NCBI GenBank assembly: GCA_937957775.1
Contig: CALFXV010000155.1
Span: 1-21,232 of the forward strand
Origin: an uncultured Methylotenera sp.
GTDB taxonomy: Bacteria; Pseudomonadota; Gammaproteobacteria; Burkholderiales; Methylophilaceae
Length of the DNA: 21,232 nucleotides
Direction of reading: 5' to 3'
Shown: in pieces, positions 1 through 7,968 of the stretch
Layout of the letters: every line of letters starts with the position of its first letter
Position numbering within the stretch: position 1 is the first letter of the stretch
Translations under genes and position numbers: made by a program
Notes under the pieces: model-generated
Told to the model about the DNA's origin: nothing
The model's database searches: none
The model's input: only the letters and a program-made list of their open reading frames with translations

Positions 1-106
1 CGCCACCGTGGTCACGACGACGGTTGACCCAGCCGCACAGGCTCACGGTTTGGCCGGTCAGGGCTTCGGTCACCAGACCGCAATAGTGGGAACGCATGTT
101 GGACAT
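1..106 (-). CDS. aspS: Aspartate--tRNA ligase, N-terminal fragment (cut by window edge)
   Basis: Only the first 35 codons lie in the window; the gene continues beyond the left edge. The translated start is [16 protein letters not shown], followed by [15 protein letters not shown]. This is the opening of the OB-fold anticodon-binding domain of bacterial AspRS, which attaches aspartate to tRNA-Asp in the cytoplasm. The [10 protein letters not shown] segment is the most diagnostic part. Two in-frame ATG codons exist (A at 106 and at 97). I chose the first, although neither has a strong Shine-Dalgarno sequence; an AGAAAG stretch lies just upstream. The gene follows the DUF502 gene by 55 bases on the same strand and probably shares the fmdB promoter, a gene order common in betaproteobacteria. 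The discriminating and non-discriminating AspRS types cannot be told apart from this fragment. Confidence 0.9.
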   Translation of the reverse strand, partial: MSNMRSHYCGLVTEALTGQTVSLCGWVNRRRDHGG

Positions 107-161
107 GTTGTTTTGCTTTCTAAATTCAAGGAGGTCGTCGGCCGCTTGGCGATCACCCCAT

Positions 162-800
162 TCAGGAGGATTGTTGTGCGGCCAAGGATTGAGCCGAAGG
201 AAGGGCGTCGGGGCCACCGGGCACGACCACACCCATGGAGATGATGTATTTGAGGGCGTCATCGACACTCATGTCGAGCTCGATCACATCGGCCTTGGGC
301 ATCATGAGGAAGAAGCCCGATGTCGGGTTGGGCGTGGTGGGCACGTAGACGCTGGTGTGCTCGCCGTCCAGGTGGCAGGCCACCTCGCCGCTGGGCGTGC
401 CGGTGACGAAGGCGATGGTCCACGTACCCGGCCTTGGAAACTGCACCAACACCGCTTGCCTAAAGGCATTGCCTGAATCAGAAAATAAGGTGTCCGACAC
501 TTGCTTTACACTGGCGTAGATGGATTTCACCACCGGCACCCTGGCCAATAAGGCTTCCCATACCAGTATCAAGCGTTTGCCAAAGAAATTAGTGGCAATC
601 ACGCCGGTGACAAATATTATCAACAAGGTCAGTATGGCGCCCATGCCTGGAATGTCTAGGCCTAATTGCGCTTTCGGCCGCCAGGTTTCTGGCAACAACA
701 ACAGGCTTTGATCCATCATGCCAACCAAGCCGGAGATCACCCAAACGGTGATAAACAAGGGCACTAAAACAAGCAAGCCGGTAATAAAGTATTTTTTCAT
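162..800 (-). CDS. DUF502 family inner-membrane protein
   Basis: This 212-residue protein matches the DUF502 family, whose function is not established. Two hydrophobic segments are visible, at about residues 5-27 (start [16 protein letters not shown]) and 53-77 ([16 protein letters not shown]). A soluble C-terminal half follows, with the family-typical stretches [15 protein letters not shown] (about residues 86-100) and [11 protein letters not shown]. This implies two membrane passes with a cytoplasmic or periplasmic tail; topology is not decided by the sequence. The ATG at 800 begins a lysine-rich start typical of membrane proteins. The gene sits between fmdB (45 bases upstream) and aspS (55 bases downstream) on the same strand, so co-transcription is likely. 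The residues after about 190 are low-complexity (Ala, Gln, Ser) and probably disordered. Confidence 0.85.
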   Translation of the reverse strand: MKKYFITGLLVLVPLFITVWVISGLVGMMDQSLLLLPETWRPKAQLGLDIPGMGAILTLLIIFVTGVIATNFFGKRLILVWEALLARVPVVKSIYASVKQVSDTLFSDSGNAFRQAVLVQFPRPGTWTIAFVTGTPSGEVACHLDGEHTSVYVPTTPNPTSGFFLMMPKADVIELDMSVDDALKYIISMGVVVPGGPDALPSAQSLAAQQSS

Positions 801-845
801 TTGAATAAACTCATGCAGGCAAAGGGTTGTAGGCAGATTCGCTTT

Positions 846-1121
846 TTAATGGCAAGCACAACCACTGGCACAAGGTGCAGCCGGCGCTGCCGCCTCAGAC
901 TTTTTTTCAGGGCTGCTGTCCTTTTTACTGCTAGCACCGCTATTTTTAAAGTCGGTGGCATACCAACCGCTGCCATTTAATTGAAAACTAGGCGCAGACA
1001 GTTGCTTGCTAAATGCGTTAGCACCGCAAGCTGGGCAGGCTTCCGTACTCACTTCACTCATTTTGCGCATGACTTCGGCTTTGTGACCACAAGTGGCGCA
1101 TTGGTAATCATAAATAGGCAT
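846..1121 (-). CDS. FmdB-type zinc ribbon protein
   Basis: This 91-residue protein begins MPIYDYQCATCG, the hallmark of the FmdB zinc-ribbon family. Cysteines at 8, 11, 29 and 32 form two CxxC knuckles expected to bind one zinc ion. The conserved FQLNGSGWYATDF segment follows at about residues 47-59. The middle is a Ser/Lys/Ala-rich linker, and the protein ends in a second Cys/His cluster, CASGCACH. The frame is open further upstream and would add five residues (MTGEL). I prefer the ATG at 1121 because AGGTGA lies about six bases before it and because the family starts with MPIY. Family members are often called transcriptional regulators, but that role is poorly supported. This is probably the first gene of the fmdB-DUF502-aspS unit. 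Confidence 0.88.
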   Translation of the reverse strand: MPIYDYQCATCGHKAEVMRKMSEVSTEACPACGANAFSKQLSAPSFQLNGSGWYATDFKNSGASSKKDSSPEKKSEAAAPAAPCASGCACH

Positions 1122-1155
1122 CAATTCACCTGTCACATCAATTAATTAAGCGCGG

Positions 1156-1184
1156 ATTATACCTTAATTGGCGAGCAGACTAAA
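1156..1184 (-). promoter_or_regulatory. Candidate sigma-70 promoter for fmdB-DUF502-aspS
   Basis: On the minus strand a perfect TATAAT (plus-strand 1156-1161) is preceded, 17 bases away, by TTTAGT (1179-1184), a weak -35. The -10 lies 34 bases before the fmdB ATG at 1121. This is the only good -10 in the gap between fmdB and the Gfo/Idh/MocA gene, so it probably drives the three-gene unit. Confidence 0.55.
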
Positions 1185-1219
1185 TCTCGCGCAAGTTAAA
1201 ATTAGCCGCAGAGTTGGCT

Positions 1220-2275
1220 TTAGTCCAGCTTAGCCAGACGGCACGGCAGGCCAGTGGCCACGCTTTGCAATACCGCTTGTATGGCCTGGCAATTTTGCTT
1301 GGCATCTTGCAGACTCAATAAAGGCGGGCAGTCATGCAACACGCAATCGCTAAAATGGCTTATTTCCAGACTAAAGTGGTTGCTAGGCGCGATACGCTCT
1401 TCACCAAAACTACCGTCGTCCAGCCCCCAACTAATCACTGCCTCGTCCTTTTCAAACACCCAGGCGGCGTGGCATTTTATCCAGCCCTTGCTGCCTATGA
1501 TTTCGTATTCGGACTTACGGCTGCGCTCAAAACTGACGTCAAAATGGCCAAAACGCGCACGCCCTTGCGCATCCAAACCAAAGTCCAATACGCCGCTGCA
1601 TGCGGTGTCAGCCCCGTGCTCGTTTAACTTAGCCAAAGCATTAACTTGCACGGCTTGCGCTGGCTGGCCATGCTCGGCAAAACACCAACGCAGCGCATGC
1701 ATGGCGTACGGCCCAATATCCCACATAGCGCCGCCACCATCGGCCATGCTGCGATTGACTCTGTAGAGGCGCGCGGCTTGCATCAAGAATGAAAATGAAG
1801 CGCGCGCCGACAACACGTCGCCTATCAAACCTTGCGCAATCAAGGCTTGCAAGCGCGCATGCTGTGGATGAAAGCGGTACATAAAGCCTTCCATCAATTT
1901 AACTTGCTGATGCTGAGCGGCCATGGCCATGGCCTGGACGTCTTGCAGCTTGGTGGCCATGGGTTTTTCTATTAAACAATGCTTGCCCGCGGCAATGGCT
2001 TGCATGGCCCAATGCGCATGCTCTTCGTTGGCCATAGGGCAATAAATCGCTTCCACCTTGGGGTCATTAATTAAACTGGCCAAATCGTCGTAGCACTTCA
2101 CATGCTGACTGTCGCCCACCGCGTATTTAGCCAAGGTCGCCGCGGCAGCCCCAGGCCGGCGGCTGGCAATGGCCACCAATTGGGCATTAGCGGCCGTCAT
2201 GATGGCCGGCAGTAAGCGCTCGTTAACGCGAGCGGCGCCCAATATGCCCCAGTTGAGTTTTTTTGGCACTGTCAT
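1220..2275 (-). CDS. Gfo/Idh/MocA family NAD(P)-dependent oxidoreductase
   Basis: This 351-residue protein has an N-terminal Rossmann domain beginning LNWGILGAARVNERLLPAI (the GxxGxA dinucleotide-binding turn at about residues 11-16). The family motif EKPMA at about 103-107 contributes the catalytic Lys-Pro pair. GFMYRFHPQ (about 130-138) opens the C-terminal alpha/beta substrate domain. Overall it looks like the dihydrodiol dehydrogenase/glucose-fructose oxidoreductase branch. The substrate cannot be deduced; a sugar, inositol or dihydrodiol is typical for the family. The ATG directly follows the TAA of the upstream thioredoxin-fold gene with no spacer, so translation is probably coupled and both belong to one operon. 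The start fits the usual N-terminal length before the Rossmann glycine motif. Confidence 0.88.
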   Translation of the reverse strand: MTVPKKLNWGILGAARVNERLLPAIMTAANAQLVAIASRRPGAAAATLAKYAVGDSQHVKCYDDLASLINDPKVEAIYCPMANEEHAHWAMQAIAAGKHCLIEKPMATKLQDVQAMAMAAQHQQVKLMEGFMYRFHPQHARLQALIAQGLIGDVLSARASFSFLMQAARLYRVNRSMADGGGAMWDIGPYAMHALRWCFAEHGQPAQAVQVNALAKLNEHGADTACSGVLDFGLDAQGRARFGHFDVSFERSRKSEYEIIGSKGWIKCHAAWVFEKDEAVISWGLDDGSFGEERIAPSNHFSLEISHFSDCVLHDCPPLLSLQDAKQNCQAIQAVLQSVATGLPCRLAKLD

Positions 2276-2830
2276 TTAATCCTCCAACCACTTTATGCTG
2301 CAGCCTATGCTGGCTATTTGCTCAGCGGGCCCATTACCCGTCTCGGCGATGCCTCGCATGGCATGAAATAAATCACGGCTGCTGTGACTGGCCGTTTCTT
2401 TACGGCTTTCATCAAAGCGACCTCGGTATTGCAGTTGACCTTGACTGTTAAAGCCAAAAAAATCCGGCGTGCACACTGCACCATAGGATTTCGCCACTTG
2501 CTGGCTGGGGTCGACTAAATAAGCAAAAGGGAAATGCAGCTCAGCCGCTATTTTTTGCATGTGCTCAAAGCCGTCTTCTGGGTATACGGTTGGGTCATTG
2601 GACATAATGGCCACGCTATTAATGCCCAAGCTATTGAGCTCGCGGCAATCGGCCACCAAGCGAGGCAATATCGCTTTGACATAGGGGCAATGATTGCAAA
2701 TGAACATCACCAACAGGCCTTTTTCGCCCATCAATTGATCGCGGCTTAAGCTACGGCCATCGACGTTGACTAAATTAAAATCCGGTGCCGGCCAACCGAA
2801 ATCGCATACCGGTGGGTGGATACTTGCCAT
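2276..2830 (-). CDS. Thioredoxin-fold (AhpC/TSA-like) family protein
   Basis: With the ATG at 2830 the protein has 184 residues. It shows the AhpC/TSA/redoxin fold: an early APDFNLVNVDG segment (residues 15-25), then VMFICNHCPYVK with a CNHC motif at 45-48 placed like a thioredoxin CxxC, and later FAYLVDPSQQVAKSYGAVCTPDFF with the cis-Pro region (TPDFF). This is the cytoplasmic thioredoxin-like subgroup with the CNHCPYVK signature, probably a thiol oxidoreductase or peroxidase of unknown substrate. A TTG four codons upstream is in frame, but GGAG lies eight bases before the ATG at 2830, which favours the shorter form. The C-terminus ends in TGNGPAEQIASIGCSIKWL, usual for the subgroup. It is the first gene of a two-gene unit with the downstream dehydrogenase. 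Confidence 0.85.
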   Translation of the reverse strand: MASIHPPVCDFGWPAPDFNLVNVDGRSLSRDQLMGEKGLLVMFICNHCPYVKAILPRLVADCRELNSLGINSVAIMSNDPTVYPEDGFEHMQKIAAELHFPFAYLVDPSQQVAKSYGAVCTPDFFGFNSQGQLQYRGRFDESRKETASHSSRDLFHAMRGIAETGNGPAEQIASIGCSIKWLED

Positions 2831-2884
2831 GCAACACTCCAAATGGTTTTATAATCGAATTTTATCACTTTAATTTGCTGACTC
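2831..2884. promoter_or_regulatory. Divergent promoter region between thioredoxin-fold gene and rsmE
   Basis: These 54 AT-rich bases separate two divergently transcribed units. On the plus strand a perfect TATAAT lies at 2850-2855, 29 bases before the rsmE ATG, but the best -35-like hexamer (TTGCCA, 2824-2829) is 20 bases away, which is long. On the minus strand TATAAA overlaps the same place. Promoter activity in both directions is likely, but the exact elements are uncertain. Confidence 0.4.
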
Positions 2885-3619
2885 ATGGCGATCGCCCGTT
2901 TTTATCACCCCCACCCATTAGGCATAGGCGAAGTCGTCAGCCTATCTGATAATGCCAGCGCCCATGCCACTCGCGCGTTGCGTTTGCAAATGGGCGACCG
3001 CATCGGCTTGTTTAACGGCGATGGCCAAGATTACCAATGCGTTTTGCGTAGCATCAGCAAAACCGCCACCAGCGTCCAGGTTGAAAGCGCCTGCCTAGCC
3101 AACAAAGAATCGCCTTTACACATCACGCTATTGCAGGGCATTTCCAGCGGCACGCGCATGGACTACACCATACAAAAAGCCACGGAATTAGGCGTCACAT
3201 GCATCCAACCGCTGGCCACCGAACGCAGCGTGGTTAAACTCAGCGCTGAACGTGCAGAAAAACGCTTGGCGCATTGGCAAAACATCGTTTACTCGGCCTG
3301 CGAACAATGCGGCCGCGCAAGCATCCCATCGGTGTTAGCACCACTCAGCCTCAGCCAATGGCTGGCCAAGCATGCCGACCGCCACAGCACGCGACTTCTA
3401 CTTAATCCATTGGGCGCAACGCGCCTTGCCGATTTAACTGCAGGACACGGCTCGATTGCATTGCTCATAGGCGCGGAAGGCGGTTTAACCGATGCGGAAA
3501 TCCGCCTGGCCAGCCAGCACGGCTTTCAATCCATCGTTTTAGGCCCGCGCATACTGCGCACCGAGACCGCCGCCCTAACCGCCATTACCGTTATGCAAAG
3601 CCTTTGGGGCGATTTCTAG
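2885..3619 (+). CDS. rsmE: 16S rRNA (uracil(1498)-N(3))-methyltransferase RsmE
   Basis: RsmE methylates N3 of U1498 in helix 44 of 16S rRNA, using S-adenosylmethionine, in the 30S subunit. The 244-residue length is normal. The N-terminal PUA-like domain starts MAIARFYHP with HATRALRLQMGD at about residues 27-38. The C-terminal SPOUT methyltransferase domain shows QKATELGVTCIQPLATERSV (about 97-116) and the trefoil-knot motifs LIGAEGG (194-200) and LGPRILRTETA (219-229), which bind S-adenosylmethionine. The ATG at 2885 fits the family start. The gene is divergent from the thioredoxin-fold gene and lies 73 bases before argA. No terminator hairpin is visible after it, so some read-through into argA is possible. 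Confidence 0.95.
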   Translation: MAIARFYHPHPLGIGEVVSLSDNASAHATRALRLQMGDRIGLFNGDGQDYQCVLRSISKTATSVQVESACLANKESPLHITLLQGISSGTRMDYTIQKATELGVTCIQPLATERSVVKLSAERAEKRLAHWQNIVYSACEQCGRASIPSVLAPLSLSQWLAKHADRHSTRLLLNPLGATRLADLTAGHGSIALLIGAEGGLTDAEIRLASQHGFQSIVLGPRILRTETAALTAITVMQSLWGDF

Positions 3620-3635
3620 CCCAACACTTGCTTTA

Positions 3636-3673
3636 TTTACAAATTAATTTTATTATTTTGTAAAATTTACAAT
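3636..3673 (+). promoter_or_regulatory. argA promoter with three TTTACAA/TTTGTAAA half-sites (candidate operator)
   Basis: The 73-base gap before argA holds TTTACAAA (3636-3643), TTTGTAAA (3657-3664) and TTTACAA (3666-3672). The first two form an 8-bp inverted repeat with a 13-base spacer. The last two form a perfect palindrome, TTGTAAA-A-TTTACAA (3658-3672). A -35-like TTTACA (3636-3641) and -10-like TGTAAA or TAAAAT (3659-3666), at 17-19 base spacing, coincide with the half-sites, and a second -10-like TACAAT ends at 3673. Binding there would block transcription. The XRE domain encoded by argA is the obvious candidate ligand. The repeats are read directly from the sequence; their function is inference. 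Confidence 0.6.
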
Positions 3674-3692
3674 AAAACAAGGCGCATCACCC

Positions 3693-6238
<2,546 letters not shown>

Positions 6239-6239
6239 A

Positions 6240-6884
6240 TTGGCCATCAGCAGGGTGGCCAAAGTTTGGGTGTTTGATCTAGACGACACCTTGCATAACG
6301 CCAGTGCGCACATTTTTCCGGTCATGAACCAGGCGATGACCAACTACATCATGGACACCTTGGCCATGGATGAGGCGGCAGCTCACGACTTGCGTAGGCA
6401 TTATTGGCGGGTTTACGGCGCCACCCTCAAGGGCCTGATGCGCCAGCATCAAACCGATCCGCAACATTTCCTACAAGTGACGCACCAATTTGACGATTTA
6501 GCCGAGCGCGTCATTGCAGTGAAACGCTTGCGCCACCTGATTAAAAGTTTAGCCGGTCGCAAAGTGGTGTTCACCAATGCCCCAAGGGATTACGCGCTCA
6601 GGGTACTGAATTTACTTGGTATAGCCGATTGCTTTGAACTGGTGTTCAGTGTTGAATCGACTAAATTTCACGCCAAACCTTCCGTGCGCGGCTTTCAATT
6701 GCTCCTAGCCACCCTAAGGGTGAAAGCCAGCGACTGCGTGTTATTAGAAGACAACGCTGCGGCCCTAATGACGGCGAAACGGCTGGGAATGAAGACGGTG
6801 TTGCTCAGCAAAAAATACCACAAACCTAGCTTTGTCGACTATCGCATTAACCAAGTGTTAGCACTCACTCACATTCGGTTATAA
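6240..6884 (+). CDS. HAD-family pyrimidine 5'-nucleotidase
   Basis: This 214-residue HAD hydrolase resembles the pyrimidine 5'-nucleotidase group found next to argB and slmA in betaproteobacteria. Motif I is VWVFDLDDTLHNA with nucleophile Asp13 and acid/base Asp15. Motif II is VVFTNAPRDYA, motif III the Lys of KFHAKPSVRGF, and motif IV LLEDNAAALMTAKRLGM with the acidic metal ligands. The helical cap lies between motifs I and II. The start is uncertain: a TTG at 6240 (AAGG about ten bases upstream, one base after the argB stop) or a GTG at 6255 that begins VAKVWVFDLDD. Translational coupling to argB is likely. The stop codon lies inside the -10 element of the candidate slmA promoter. Confidence 0.85.
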   Translation: MAISRVAKVWVFDLDDTLHNASAHIFPVMNQAMTNYIMDTLAMDEAAAHDLRRHYWRVYGATLKGLMRQHQTDPQHFLQVTHQFDDLAERVIAVKRLRHLIKSLAGRKVVFTNAPRDYALRVLNLLGIADCFELVFSVESTKFHAKPSVRGFQLLLATLRVKASDCVLLEDNAAALMTAKRLGMKTVLLSKKYHKPSFVDYRINQVLALTHIRL

Positions 6885-6885
6885 T
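6857..6885 (+). promoter_or_regulatory. Candidate slmA promoter with a SlmA-like binding site
   Basis: TTAGCA (6858-6863) and a perfect TATAAT (6880-6885) at 16-base spacing form a plausible promoter 36 bases before the slmA ATG, inside the end of the nucleotidase gene. The -35 lies within GTTAGCACTCAC (6857-6868), which matches the E. coli SlmA-binding consensus GTGAGTACTCAC at 10 of 12 positions. The match could also be a by-product of the coding sequence. Confidence 0.5.
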
Positions 6886-6920
6886 TTAACAGCACTATAT
6901 TAATAGCAAGGGAGAAGCTT

Positions 6921-7478
6921 ATGGCCGGCGAACGTAAACAACAAATTTTAGAAACCCTAGCCAAGATGCTGGAATCGCCTAAGCGCGAAAAAATCACCAC
7001 GGCCTCCTTGGCCGCCAAATTGGATGTCAGCGAAGCGGCTTTATACCGTCACTTTGCCAACAAAGCGCAAATGTTTGAAGGCTTGATTGTGTTTATCGAA
7101 GAGACCGTTTTTGGCCTAATCAACAAAATTTGCTCAGAAGAAACCGATGGGCAAAAACAGCTGCAACGCATTCTATCCATGCTCTTGGTATTTGCGGAAA
7201 AGAACCCAGGCATGACGCGTGTGTTGATTGGTGACGCCTTGGTCAACGAGGACGAAAAATTGCAAGTGCGCATCAACCAACTAACGGACCGAATAGAAGT
7301 CACACTCAAACAAAGCCTGCGCATCGCCGAAACGCAAACCGGTCACAAAACCGATGCCGAAGCGCAAGCCAACTTAATGTTGTGCTATGTGATGGGACGC
7401 TGGCAGCAATTTGCCAAAAGCGGTTTCAAACGCAAGCCCATGGAATTTGCCCAACAACAAATCATGGCCCTCGTTTAA
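6921..7478 (+). CDS. slmA: Nucleoid occlusion factor SlmA (TetR family)
   Basis: SlmA is a DNA-binding TetR-like protein that, bound to chromosomal sites, antagonises FtsZ polymerisation over the nucleoid. The 185 residues start MAGERKQQILETLAKMLE. The TetR helix-turn-helix is at about residues 24-47 (ITTASLAAKLDVSEAALYRHFANKAQM), a form typical of SlmA. FIEETVFGLINKI and the C-terminal MGRWQQFAKSGFKRKP are also characteristic and distinguish it from other TetR repressors. An excellent ribosome site, AGGGAGAAG, precedes the ATG at 6921. It follows the nucleotidase by 36 bases and is followed after 27 bases by the DUF2788 gene, a neighbour pair often seen in betaproteobacteria. It may have its own promoter. 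Confidence 0.93.
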   Translation: MAGERKQQILETLAKMLESPKREKITTASLAAKLDVSEAALYRHFANKAQMFEGLIVFIEETVFGLINKICSEETDGQKQLQRILSMLLVFAEKNPGMTRVLIGDALVNEDEKLQVRINQLTDRIEVTLKQSLRIAETQTGHKTDAEAQANLMLCYVMGRWQQFAKSGFKRKPMEFAQQQIMALV

Positions 7479-7505
7479 GCTAGCAAAACTGCAATAAGGA
7501 ACCCA

Positions 7506-7730
7506 ATGCCAGGCACCTTTTTTGGATTAACCGAAACGCAAATCACTGAATTGGGCATGACCTACGGTGTAGGCGGCCTCATGCTATTGATGGTGTTCAT
7601 TGTTGGCCACTTGGCCTGGGAATCCAAAGCCGGCAAATTTGGCACCTTTGCACTTTTTCTTGGCCTGACTTTTGGTATGGTTGGCTACATTGCCAAATAC
7701 GTCATTAAAATCAAACTCGGCATACTGTAG
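7506..7730 (+). CDS. DUF2788 small inner-membrane protein
   Basis: This 74-residue protein matches the DUF2788 family, of unknown function. Two hydrophobic helices are predicted, at about residues 19-38 (YGVGGLMLLMVFIVGHLAW) and 46-66 (GTFALFLGLTFGMVGYIAKY). They are joined by the conserved loop ESKAGKFG, giving a hairpin in the inner membrane with a basic C-terminus (VIKIKLGIL). AAGGA lies about five bases before the ATG. It lies immediately after slmA on the same strand, so it is probably co-transcribed with it; whether it contributes to cell division is unknown. Confidence 0.8.
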   Translation: MPGTFFGLTETQITELGMTYGVGGLMLLMVFIVGHLAWESKAGKFGTFALFLGLTFGMVGYIAKYVIKIKLGIL

Positions 7731-7805
7731 AAGACCCACTGAAAAAGACCCCCTCCAGCATTTAGCCATCACGGTTATTTTCTTAAGTCATGCGCCCCTA
7801 AGCCC

Positions 7806-7822
7806 TTGCCCAAATAGGGCAA
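7806..7822 (+). repeat. Short inverted repeat TTGCCC-AAATA-GGGCAA
   Basis: A perfect 6-bp inverted repeat with a 5-base loop lies 75 bases after the DUF2788 stop. It is not followed by a T-run, so it would be a weak terminator at most. It may act with the stronger hairpin at 7846-7874. Confidence 0.4.
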
Positions 7823-7845
7823 TTAAGCAATAATTTAACCTTTGC

Positions 7846-7874
7846 AAAAAGCCAGTCCTTAAAAGTGGCTTTTT
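7846..7874 (+). terminator. Terminator-like hairpin after slmA-DUF2788
   Basis: AAAAAGCCA (7846-7854) and TGGCTTTTT (7866-7874) are perfect complements around an 11-base loop. The A-run on one side and T-run on the other give a structure that could end transcription in either direction. It separates the slmA-DUF2788 unit from tkt. The stem holds only three G-C pairs, so efficiency may be modest. Confidence 0.6.
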
Positions 7875-7890
7875 GAAGAATTCATTCAAG

Positions 7891-7940
7891 GTTTTACTGG
7901 ATTTTCTGTGTGACTCATAGCCACACACGCCGCGTAAAAC
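7891..7940 (+). promoter_or_regulatory. Nested inverted repeats upstream of tkt
   Basis: GTTTTAC (7891-7897) pairs with GTAAAAC (7934-7940). Nested inside, TGTGTG (7907-7912) pairs with CACACA (7922-7927) around the loop ACTCATAGC. The block ends 28 bases before the tkt ATG. Downstream are a -10-like CATAAT (7947-7952) and the ribosome site AGGGAG (7957-7962). It could be a regulator site or a leader structure. I could not place a convincing -35/-10 pair here. Confidence 0.45.
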
Positions 7941-7968
7941 TGCAAGCATAATCATTAGGGAGAAATTT

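Noticed and set aside
61..170. Plus-strand AAGGAGG (129-135) as a ribosome site
   Set aside because: It lies in the DUF502-aspS gap, where both genes run on the other strand, and no credible plus-strand gene follows.
1254..1766. Plus-strand open frame (170 codons) across the Gfo/Idh/MocA gene
   Set aside because: Shadow of the conserved minus-strand dehydrogenase; no family resemblance.
1918..1935. Repeated GGCCATGGCC-like runs as a possible dispersed repeat
   Set aside because: They fall in coding sequence rich in Ala and Met codons and are explained by codon choice; no fixed-length repeat unit is visible.
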